The position numbers and the translations under genes were made by a program. A DNA stretch of 5,968 nt from Planctomycetota bacterium (GTDB lineage Bacteria > Planctomycetota > Phycisphaerae > WQYP01), in NCBI GenBank assembly GCA_021818565.1, contig JAKATV010000124.1, positions 1-5,968 on the forward strand. Direction: 5' to 3'. Of this stretch, positions 1-5,968 are shown piece by piece (position 1 is the stretch's first letter; each line of letters opens with the position of its first letter). The notes beneath the pieces are model-generated. The model ran no database searches. It had not been told where the DNA came from and saw only the letters and a list, made by a program, of their open reading frames with translations.

Positions 1-4
1 CGAT

Positions 5-1072
5 CTATACCCGTCCCACGTTGTTCATCACATTACTTAACGTATCGTTTAAAAGCTTGAGCGTAATAACCCGCGGATTCTGCTTATATTGCGCAAAAAC
101 CTGACTGAAGGCATTGGCCTCGCCCTGAGCTTCATCAACCGTCGTGGCGGCTTTGGCCTGGGCTTGATTCAAAATAGTCTGGGCCTGCGCCTTGGCGAGA
201 ATCACAAGTTGATTGTACTTTTTTTTGGCGTCCTGATGATACTGATTTTTCTGCTGGCGGGCATTGAGCACTGCGGAAAATGCTGCGTTGACCGCACTGG
301 GCCAATGAATGTACTTAAGTTCCACACGCTCCACCTGAGCACCAAGATTAAGCTTGCCAACCAGCCGTTGCAGCCCAGCCGTGGGCTTGACCGGATCATA
401 GAGTTCCTGCTCTAACTGCGTCTTGCCATTGTACAGGGCCTCATCCACGGTGGCATAAGCGAGTTTATGAATTAATTCCCGATCAGTCAGCAGGCTCATA
501 ACTTTATCCCATGCCTGATTGGGCAGGCCGCCGGGCGGCTGATAAACCGCAAGGATAAACTGCAGCGGATGCGATATCTGATATTGCACGGCCACGCGCG
601 CATGGAGAATGTTTTTGTCACCGGTAATCAGATATGGATTAAAAATAGCATTCAACAACCGTTTGGAATATCCCCGACGCAAATACACCTTCTCCAGATT
701 GGCGGAGGCCGCCGGCGAAGAATTAAAATCACTGACTTCCAGCAGATGTTCACGTTCCAGCGGAACAATGTGCACGGTGTCAATGGGCCAGGGAATGTGA
801 TAATGCAATCCCGCTTCCATCAGCAGGGCATGTTTGCCGCCGGGCAGCATTTCATATTGCCCCAGCCGTTCAACCACCGCCACTTCGCCCACGCCCACCT
901 GATAAAAGCCGCTAAGTATCCAGACAATCACGATACCGATGACAAAGTATAGCAGGACAAATTGCGGGCTGGTCCAGCGGCTTGTCGGAGCCTCGGATGG
1001 CAATACGTTCAGCTCAAGATCATGTGGGTGATCATGCGTATGAGAATTATGATGTTCATCAACCTGAGTCAT
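5..1072 (-). CDS. HflK-like SPFH/Band 7 membrane protein with His-rich N-terminus
   Basis: This 355-residue protein is complete, with its TAG stop at 5-7. The order of parts is that of HflK: a hydrophilic N-terminal stretch (1-36), one membrane helix (about 37-55), then SGFYQVGVGEVAVVERLGQY (54-73), which closely follows the HflK domain entry. Next come EAGLHYHIPWPIDTV (86-100), LITGDKNILHARVAVQYQI (148-166) with the HflK-type TGDxN turn, and a long Ala/Gln/Lys-rich helix (about 265-325). The C-terminus includes DEAQGEANAFSQVFAQYK (313-330), close to the HflK consensus EAQGE followed by a tyrosine-lysine pair. Residues 7, 8, 11, 13, 15 and 17 are histidine, a dense candidate metal-binding tail that should face the cytoplasm. 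E. coli HflK instead has a Gly-rich N-terminus. It is the shorter of two HflK-type proteins in the cluster; shared motifs with the 691-residue protein point to an old duplication. HflK-type assignment is strong; pairing with FtsH is not shown here. Confidence 0.92.
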   Translation of the reverse strand: MTQVDEHHNSHTHDHPHDLELNVLPSEAPTSRWTSPQFVLLYFVIGIVIVWILSGFYQVGVGEVAVVERLGQYEMLPGGKHALLMEAGLHYHIPWPIDTVHIVPLEREHLLEVSDFNSSPAASANLEKVYLRRGYSKRLLNAIFNPYLITGDKNILHARVAVQYQISHPLQFILAVYQPPGGLPNQAWDKVMSLLTDRELIHKLAYATVDEALYNGKTQLEQELYDPVKPTAGLQRLVGKLNLGAQVERVELKYIHWPSAVNAAFSAVLNARQQKNQYHQDAKKKYNQLVILAKAQAQTILNQAQAKAATTVDEAQGEANAFSQVFAQYKQNPRVITLKLLNDTLSNVMNNVGRV

Positions 1073-1132
1073 GCGTTCATTCCTGAGAACCTTGGTGTAC
1101 TTATCGATTCACCGGGCATTAAAAGCCAAACC
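1073..1132 (-). other. Intergenic gap between the HflC-like and His-rich HflK-like genes
   Basis: A 60-base spacer holding the Shine-Dalgarno site of the last gene. I see no terminator or promoter in it. Confidence 0.45.
1081..1085 (-). promoter_or_regulatory. Shine-Dalgarno site for the His-rich HflK-like gene
   Basis: CAGGA on the minus strand ends 8 bases before the ATG at 1070-1072. This supports the start that includes the histidine-rich N-terminus. Confidence 0.65.
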
Positions 1133-2077
1133 TTACTTGGCCGCCGGCGGGTCCGCTTTTATCAGCGATTTAGCTCCGGAACCTTCCACCATTTTCAACT
1201 GCGTAAAAAGCGGTTCGGTAACCGGATTGTTGGGCGTAAGCACCCAATACGTGGTATTGCCCATGGAATTCTGGAACAACTGCAACGATTTCCAGAAGCG
1301 ATAAAATTGCCGGGCCTGGGGTGTTTCCTGGACTGAATTTAAAATTGCATACGCACTGGCATCCGCCTGTCCGCGGATAATGGCGGCCTCTTTGCTGGCC
1401 GCGCTGCGAATTTCTGTGGCTTTTTCGCGCCCCTGCGCAATGGTGATCTGGGCCTCCTTTTCACCCTGGTTAATGTATTCGCTGGCGATTTTATTGCGTT
1501 CCGCGGTCATACGCTGATAGACGCGGGCGGCGACATCAGGCGGGAAGGTCATTCGCGCAAAGCCGACTTTCACCACATCAATACCCAGTGACTGCATGCC
1601 GATATCCACTTTTTTCTGAATATTTTGCTCGGCCTGCTGCATTTTTAATTTCTTAACATCCACATTGAACATTTCATCAAGCGTGTAGTGTCCGATCTGT
1701 TTAAGAACCGCGCTTTGTATTTTGTTATCCAAATACCGCTGAACCGCGGGCGTGCCACCCGGCAACCGATCCACATACAAAACGGGATCAACAATTTTCC
1801 ACAGCGCGAATGTGCGTATGCTGATCGGCTCGCCGGCGCTGGTGCTGACTTCGCGATTGTCGCTCTGGTACAAATGCAGTCGCATGTCCAGGCGAATCAC
1901 GCGGTCCGTCGGGTAGCATAAAAACCAGTTGTAGCAGATGCGCGTCGGATGTGAAATAATTTTCCCGAATCGATCCAGCAATATCTTCTGGTACGGCTTG
2001 GCCACAGCGGTGCATAGTTCGCAAAACAGCACGATCAACACAACCGCCACGATGGTTCCAATAGCTAACTTACGCAT
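1133..2077 (-). CDS. HflC-like SPFH/Band 7 membrane protein
   Basis: This 314-residue protein resembles HflC of the HflKC complex, which in E. coli surrounds the FtsH protease and modulates it. It starts MRKLAIG, as HflC proteins often do, with one N-terminal helix at about 5-26 and the SPFH domain after it. The strongest match is the second half: LGIDVVKVGFARMTFPPDV (164-182), VYQRMTAERNKIASEY (186-201), then a Gln/Glu/Ala-rich helix at 204-245. After that come FYRFWKSLQLFQNS (258-271) and a WVLTPNNP strand (278-285), which correspond to the HflC C-terminus. All four cysteines lie in the first 54 residues: C19 and C22 form a CxxC at the outer part of the helix, and C48 and C54 follow close by. 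I do not expect these in ordinary HflC. The region between the helix and residue 65 is less typical than the rest. It sits between two HflK-like genes, so K-C hetero-oligomers are the obvious expectation. Confidence 0.9.
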   Translation of the reverse strand: MRKLAIGTIVAVVLIVLFCELCTAVAKPYQKILLDRFGKIISHPTRICYNWFLCYPTDRVIRLDMRLHLYQSDNREVSTSAGEPISIRTFALWKIVDPVLYVDRLPGGTPAVQRYLDNKIQSAVLKQIGHYTLDEMFNVDVKKLKMQQAEQNIQKKVDIGMQSLGIDVVKVGFARMTFPPDVAARVYQRMTAERNKIASEYINQGEKEAQITIAQGREKATEIRSAASKEAAIIRGQADASAYAILNSVQETPQARQFYRFWKSLQLFQNSMGNTTYWVLTPNNPVTEPLFTQLKMVEGSGAKSLIKADPPAAK

Positions 2078-2154
2078 GATACTTCCTTAAGGATTCCGTA
2101 ATTCCAATTCCCTGTATACCTGATACTCTTGGGCCGCGGTTTTTCATCCTGAAA
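2078..2154 (-). other. Intergenic gap between the long HflK-like and HflC-like genes
   Basis: This 77-base spacer contains the Shine-Dalgarno site of the HflC-like gene, which sits inside the 10-base palindrome TCCTTAAGGA (2084-2093). I see no terminator and no clear promoter. The genes are probably co-transcribed. Confidence 0.45.
2082..2088 (-). promoter_or_regulatory. Shine-Dalgarno site for the HflC-like gene
   Basis: AAGGAAG on the minus strand, with its AAGGA core 6 bases before the ATG at 2075-2077. It fixes that start well. The core is part of a short palindrome that could in principle hide the site, though with no loop it is too short to fold within one RNA molecule. Confidence 0.7.
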
Positions 2155-4230
2155 CTATTGCGGCGCGCCACTTTCACTGCCGGGCGTATTAGGCCCGCCC
2201 GGTCCACCCGGGGTTCCCATGCCGCCCGGCGGCCCGGACGGCGGCGGCACCATCATGCTCCCTGATTCCCGATGGCCGATTTGCCAAATTTCAGGCGGCG
2301 TTACGTCCGGGCCTAACACAACCTTGTTGACCCGGCCGAACATCTTACCCAACGCCTGATAGAACGCCCATGACATCGCCGCCGGAGCGGCTTTGGTAAA
2401 GGCCTTGGATTGGACCGTCAGCGCCTTGGCTCGCCCCTCTTCAATATTGACCACCTTGGCGGCGTAACCGTCCGCCGCCAGTAATTTGCCTTTGGCATAA
2501 CCCTCCGCCTGCGCCACGTCGGCGTACGCCTCCGTTTGCGCTGCGTCCACCAACTGCTCTTGAACTTCTCGCGAAGCGACAACATTTTCAAACGCCGCGG
2601 CCGGACCTAACAATCTTCCTTGTGCGGTATTTTGCGTCTGACCTTTGGGCGGGTGAATGTCTTTAATTTCCACGCTCAAAATCACAATGCCGGATTTCAT
2701 TTGATCCAACACGCTTTGCATGGCTTGTTTGATATTTTGGGATACCGGACCGACGTTGGATTCCATAATCTGCTTGAGGGTATTTTGTGCAAATACCCGG
2801 GTGACCGCATACAAAAGCACCTGATGCACCAAAGCGGAATCCATCCGCCGCAAATGCAGCGCGGAGCCGGCACCCGTTAGACCACCGACTTCGATGATGT
2901 TGCTCGTCGAGACATTATCAAAGAATTCGCCGGGGTTTTTCACCCGCCACCATGCCGCCACAAAGCCATCAAGCAACTGCGACGCCGGGCTGCCGTCCGG
3001 ATTGACATCACCGGTTAAAAATTCCTGATCCGGAATGGAAATATGCTGGCTCCAAAAGGAAAACGCATTGTTGCCCAGCAGGTTTTTATCTCGCTCTTCC
3101 GATCCTACGACCACGAGATTTACTTTATCCGTCGGTTCATATTGCAACTTATCAACCGGCCAAGGCCATAGAATATGCAATCCGGGCTGCAGGGGATGCG
3201 CCAAATCCGCCGCCGTTGTCACACCTAGATGTTCCAGAATGCCCACCTCACCGGTCGGCACAACGTGCATGGTACTTAAGAGCACGACAAACAAAAACCC
3301 CGCAATCAATATACGCGGAATTAATCGCGAAAAAATAGCGATGACCGTCGTGCCGCTGCTGGCCATGCCGATGCTTTCGGAAACCAGCACCTTAATACCG
3401 ACGATCCATCCGCTGGAAAGCATGGGCACCAGCGGCAATTGCTGCAAATCCACGCCAGCTTGGTCCAGTTCCACAATTCCGCCATGACTGCGGATGGAAT
3501 TAATTCCCAGTTCAAAGGCCTGTAACACCAGCACCGCGCCGATGAAGATCGCGGCGGCCTGACTGGCGTAATCCACCTTGGCCCACACCGCAATAACCGC
3601 CGCCAGCAGTACTACCGCACCGGGAATGCCCAGTATGACAATGCTGTTAGAGGCATCAACCAGACCCTCGGTATCCGGTCGCGGTCGGGAATAGGGAATT
3701 AACAGTATATAGATCAATAAGGCCGTACCCGCCGCCACCACGGCACCGGGGTCGATGGGCACCGGCGAAATGACAATGGGATGCCCCGGTGAAATCGCCG
3801 CAAAATCGCGATAAACCAGTAGCCCGATAATGCCTGCCAGCACCAGAAATCCCAGGGAACATAAGCCCACAATCACACGCTGAAAACCGGTGTCCAGCGT
3901 GGTGATATCTTCCGGAGCCACCGGAGCTGGAGCCGCAACCACCGAGCTGGCGGTTTCATCGGAATAGCTCATGTGAAACGCGCCCAAGGGGGCTAGCGGG
4001 CTAAATTTCACACTGGCTTCCGCCTCCGCCTCATCCACCAGAGCCGCCTGCTGGCGTGCCAGACGCAAGCCCCACCAGGCCAGAAACGCCAGAACTGTCT
4101 GCCCCAGCGCTGCGAACATCGCCGCCCAGAAACAGACCGCGCCATACTTAAATGTGGCGATTGCCAGAGTCACTGTAACCGCCAGCAGCCCCATCAAAAC
4201 CCAAAATGCTACTGTGATTGATCGCTTCAC
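2155..4230 (-). CDS. HflK-like SPFH/Band 7 protein with polytopic N-terminal membrane domain
   Basis: This 691-residue protein starts at GTG and ends at TAG. Its C-terminal half is an HflK-type SPFH protein. The last helix (about 304-322) leads into the start of the domain (PTGEVGILEHLG, 325-336), then QPGLHILWPWPVDKL (348-362) and the LTGDVN turn (405-410). An Ala/Glu/Gln-rich helix at about 550-610 is the likely coiled coil. A Pro/Gly-rich tail covers 657-691. The N-terminal 300 residues are unusual: I count further membrane segments near 6-28, 32-56, 118-140, 163-181, 196-217 and 222-243. Arg and Lys positions (K2, R3, R56, R59, R182, R184, R302, R306) fit a cytoplasmic N-terminus and seven helices, which places the SPFH domain outside, as in E. 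coli HflK. E. coli HflK is about 420 residues with one helix, so this is a much extended form. By family analogy it would build a membrane-anchored oligomer with its SPFH neighbours. The function of the polytopic part is unknown to me. Confidence 0.9.
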   Translation of the reverse strand: MKRSITVAFWVLMGLLAVTVTLAIATFKYGAVCFWAAMFAALGQTVLAFLAWWGLRLARQQAALVDEAEAEASVKFSPLAPLGAFHMSYSDETASSVVAAPAPVAPEDITTLDTGFQRVIVGLCSLGFLVLAGIIGLLVYRDFAAISPGHPIVISPVPIDPGAVVAAGTALLIYILLIPYSRPRPDTEGLVDASNSIVILGIPGAVVLLAAVIAVWAKVDYASQAAAIFIGAVLVLQAFELGINSIRSHGGIVELDQAGVDLQQLPLVPMLSSGWIVGIKVLVSESIGMASSGTTVIAIFSRLIPRILIAGFLFVVLLSTMHVVPTGEVGILEHLGVTTAADLAHPLQPGLHILWPWPVDKLQYEPTDKVNLVVVGSEERDKNLLGNNAFSFWSQHISIPDQEFLTGDVNPDGSPASQLLDGFVAAWWRVKNPGEFFDNVSTSNIIEVGGLTGAGSALHLRRMDSALVHQVLLYAVTRVFAQNTLKQIMESNVGPVSQNIKQAMQSVLDQMKSGIVILSVEIKDIHPPKGQTQNTAQGRLLGPAAAFENVVASREVQEQLVDAAQTEAYADVAQAEGYAKGKLLAADGYAAKVVNIEEGRAKALTVQSKAFTKAAPAAMSWAFYQALGKMFGRVNKVVLGPDVTPPEIWQIGHRESGSMMVPPPSGPPGGMGTPGGPGGPNTPGSESGAPQ

Positions 4231-4239
4231 GCCTGAATT

Positions 4240-4244
4240 TCCTT
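4240..4244 (-). promoter_or_regulatory. Shine-Dalgarno site for the long HflK-like gene
   Basis: AAGGA on the minus strand lies 9 bases before the GTG at 4228-4230. It supports this non-ATG start over the first in-frame ATG, which is at codon 13 and would cut into the first membrane helix. Confidence 0.65.
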
Positions 4245-4266
4245 ACAAGCCGCTGATACCCTTGCA

Positions 4267-4289
4267 GGTTGCGGCGCTTTCCCGCAACC
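4267..4289 (-). repeat. Perfect 8-bp inverted repeat with 7-base loop (possible RNA hairpin)
   Basis: The arms GGTTGCGG (4267-4274) and CCGCAACC (4282-4289) are exact reverse complements around a 7-base loop, which reads GAAAGCG in the transcript. The stem is GC-rich and should fold in mRNA. No U-run follows on either strand, so it is not a classical intrinsic terminator. It could be an mRNA processing or stability element that separates ATPase expression from that of the SPFH genes. A protein-binding site is also possible. Confidence 0.5.
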
Positions 4290-4331
4290 CGGTAACTATC
4301 CGCAAAAGTTTCACTCTGGTTAAAAAGACGC

Positions 4332-5968
4332 TCACGCCTGTGATAACGCCGGTGCGCCGACCCCCTCTGGCACCGCTTTTCTTCGAACTCCAATGGGCAA
4401 TGGCTTGCGATTCACACCGACATCACCCGCCAACCGCACCGAATTCACTGCTATAACAACCACTGCCAGCATGTGAATCAGGGCCGCAACCACTGGACCG
4501 AACAGGCCGAAGGCCGCAGCCACCAAAGCGAAGATTGCGAAAAATAAAGCATATCCGATATTCTGATAAATCGCGACACGCGTCTGACGGGCCAGATAAA
4601 TCAACAACGGTATACGGGTAAGATCATCCTTCAGGAGAATCGCATCCGCCGCTTCAATGGCCGCATCCGTACCACGCAATCCCAAGGCGATACCCACGGT
4701 CGCCGCCGCCAATGAGGGTGCGTCATTGATGCCTTCCCCCACCATCGCCACACCATGATCGCCCCGCTGTAATTGCCGAATTAGCTCCTCTTTTTGCGCC
4801 GGCAGCAGTTCAGCATAAATATCATCACATCCGACGGCACGGCCCACCATTTGGGCCGTCTTCCGGCGGTCACCGGTCATCATGACAATACGCTTCACAC
4901 CCAGATTTCGCAGATGTTTGATGGCCCGACGCGCCTCAGGGCGAATTTCATCCGTCAGGCAAATCGATCCCATTAAACGCCCCTCGTGCATCACATACAC
5001 AGGCACCAGCGGCAGTTCCGATTCCGCGGCTTCGACATTGCCCGCTCCCGCGGCTAAATCCGGCGGCAGAATTTTAAGCGACCCCGCACGCGTTACCCGT
5101 CCATCCACCTCCGCTTCCACACCCAGGCCTTCCAGAATTTTTACATCGGCCGCTTCATGGAACGCCACCCCGCGATCCCGCACATAAGAACAGATGGTCT
5201 TGGCCAGAGGATGGCTGCTGCGATTTTCCACCGCCGCCGCCAGGGCCAGCAATCGGTTTTCATCCACGCCCTCCGCCGGACGCACGCTGTGAACAATAAA
5301 TTTGCCCGTCGTCAACGTGCCGGTTTTATCAAATACCACCGTATCCAGATTCACCGACGCTTCCACAAATGGTCCGGCTTTAATTTGAATACCGCTACGG
5401 CTGGCGCGGGCCAGAGCCACCACGATCGCCAACGGCGACGCCAGCAGCATCGCGCACGGGCATCCCACCACCCACATGGTAATCATCCGGCCCGGCTGCC
5501 CGGAAACCCAGAATGCCACCACCGACAATACCAGCACCAACGGTGTATAGAAGGAGAAAAACCGGTCCGCAGCACGAATCACCTGCGGCTGATACTGCTG
5601 CGCCCGCCGCACCAAGGCGATGGTTTGCCCCAACGCCGAGTGCTCACCTACCCGTGTAACCTGGGCCTGCACGGAGCCGGTAAGATTAATCGTACCCGCT
5701 AAAATCGTGCCCCCCGCTGTTTTATCCACCGGAATGGATTCTCCCGTAACCATGGATTCATCCACGCTGGTGGAACCGGATACCACTGTGCCATCACCCG
5801 CGATGCGCTCGCCGGGTTCAATAACCAGCATATCGCCTTCCCGCAGCGATTCAGCCGGGATAATTTCATCTTTTTCACCCCGGCGCACCCGGGCGTGTAC
5901 GGGAGCCAGATTCTGCAAGGCCAGCACCGCGTTACGGGCGCTTTCCGTGGCCACCTGTTCAATTAAGG
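4332..5968 (-). CDS. P1B-type heavy-metal-translocating P-type ATPase, 5' end missing
   Basis: This is an inner-membrane pump that uses ATP to move a metal cation. About 545 C-terminal residues are visible. The frame stays open to the window edge, with L-I-E-Q ahead of the GTG at 5952-5954, so that GTG is an internal Val codon and not the start. Counting from that codon: the actuator-domain TGES is at 70-73, a membrane helix at about 135-151, and the CPC metal motif of the P1B class at 165-167. The phosphorylated Asp is D209 in DKTGT. The P1B nucleotide-domain His-Pro is at 248-249, TGD at 360-362 and GEGIND at 406-411. Two C-terminal helices follow (about 465-485 and 487-507), then a tail of about 30 residues. 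The usual GDGxND reads GEGIND. Compared with ZntA, the helix 7 Lys is Ala473 and the helix 8 Asp is His494, so the metal cannot be read from known motifs. The N-terminal helices and any metal-binding domain lie outside the window. The family call is firm; the substrate is unknown. Confidence 0.96.
   Translation of the reverse strand, partial: LIEQVATESARNAVLALQNLAPVHARVRRGEKDEIIPAESLREGDMLVIEPGERIAGDGTVVSGSTSVDESMVTGESIPVDKTAGGTILAGTINLTGSVQAQVTRVGEHSALGQTIALVRRAQQYQPQVIRAADRFFSFYTPLVLVLSVVAFWVSGQPGRMITMWVVGCPCAMLLASPLAIVVALARASRSGIQIKAGPFVEASVNLDTVVFDKTGTLTTGKFIVHSVRPAEGVDENRLLALAAAVENRSSHPLAKTICSYVRDRGVAFHEAADVKILEGLGVEAEVDGRVTRAGSLKILPPDLAAGAGNVEAAESELPLVPVYVMHEGRLMGSICLTDEIRPEARRAIKHLRNLGVKRIVMMTGDRRKTAQMVGRAVGCDDIYAELLPAQKEELIRQLQRGDHGVAMVGEGINDAPSLAAATVGIALGLRGTDAAIEAADAILLKDDLTRIPLLIYLARQTRVAIYQNIGYALFFAIFALVAAAFGLFGPVVAALIHMLAVVVIAVNSVRLAGDVGVNRKPLPIGVRRKAVPEGVGAPALSQA

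Larger units (their letters stand above)
4231..4331 (-). other. Intergenic gap between the ATPase and the long HflK-like gene
   Basis: This 101-base spacer is the longest in the window. It contains an 8-bp perfect hairpin and the Shine-Dalgarno site of the next gene. I see no convincing -35/-10 promoter pair and no hairpin followed by a T-run. A T5 stretch lies just after the ATPase stop codon on the transcribed strand, but no stem precedes it. The simplest reading is that transcription continues through the gap. Confidence 0.5.

Noticed and set aside
1069..1080. Three-codon mini-frame ATG-AAC-GCA-TGA overlapping the start of the last HflK-like gene
   Set aside because: It sits between the Shine-Dalgarno site and the true start with no room for its own ribosome site, so it is most likely chance.
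5..2077. Calling the last two genes hflC and hflK with the E. coli FtsH-modulating role
   Set aside because: The family resemblance is clear, but there are two HflK types, no ftsH in view and a metal pump next door, so I gave no gene symbols and no firm protease role.
3035..3487. 150-codon open frame on the plus strand
   Set aside because: It lies wholly inside the well-supported HflK-like gene on the other strand. Its translation is rich in Arg, Thr, Pro and Cys with no recognisable domain.
4322..4334. T5 run just after the ATPase stop codon as a terminator
   Set aside because: I found no stable stem directly before the run on the transcribed strand.
4148..4393. 81-codon minus-strand frame bridging the ATPase and HflK-like genes
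   Set aside because: It overlaps both flanking genes out of frame and its translation has no family resemblance.
5157..5702. 181-codon open frame on the plus strand
   Set aside because: It is antisense to conserved P-type ATPase motifs. The His/Arg/Gln-rich translation is typical of a shadow frame in GC-rich coding DNA.

Overview
The window holds four genes, all on the minus strand and reading from high to low coordinates. Together they look like one transcription unit. The first is the 3' part of a P1B-type (heavy-metal) cation ATPase (4332 to the window edge; its 5' end is missing). Three SPFH/Band 7 membrane proteins follow. The first is a 691-residue HflK-like protein with an unusual polytopic N-terminal membrane domain (2155-4230, GTG start). 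The second is a 314-residue HflC-like protein (1133-2077). The third is a 355-residue HflK-like protein with a histidine-rich N-terminus (5-1072). The gaps between genes are 101, 77 and 60 bases, and a Shine-Dalgarno-like sequence precedes each of the three visible starts. I see no genes on the plus strand, no RNA genes, no mobile elements and no CRISPR array.

The organism is bacterial. Moderate-to-high GC, clear Shine-Dalgarno sites and a metal ATPase followed by several HflK/HflC-like genes would fit the Planctomycetes/Verrucomicrobia group or a related environmental lineage. This is an impression only; nothing here fixes the taxonomy.

How the genes may work together: in the well-studied case, HflK and HflC form a large membrane cage around the FtsH protease on the extracytoplasmic side. 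Here there are two HflK-type proteins and one HflC-type protein, no FtsH in view, and a metal pump at the head of the cluster. Three separate details hint at metal or thiol chemistry: six histidines in the cytoplasmic tail of the last protein, a CxxC pair in the membrane segment of the HflC-like protein, and an ATPase that keeps the CPC metal motif but lacks the other signature residues of the Zn/Cd and Cu subgroups. A reasonable inference is an SPFH scaffold that encloses, organises or quality-controls a P1B pump in the membrane. The family calls are strong; this functional model is a hypothesis.
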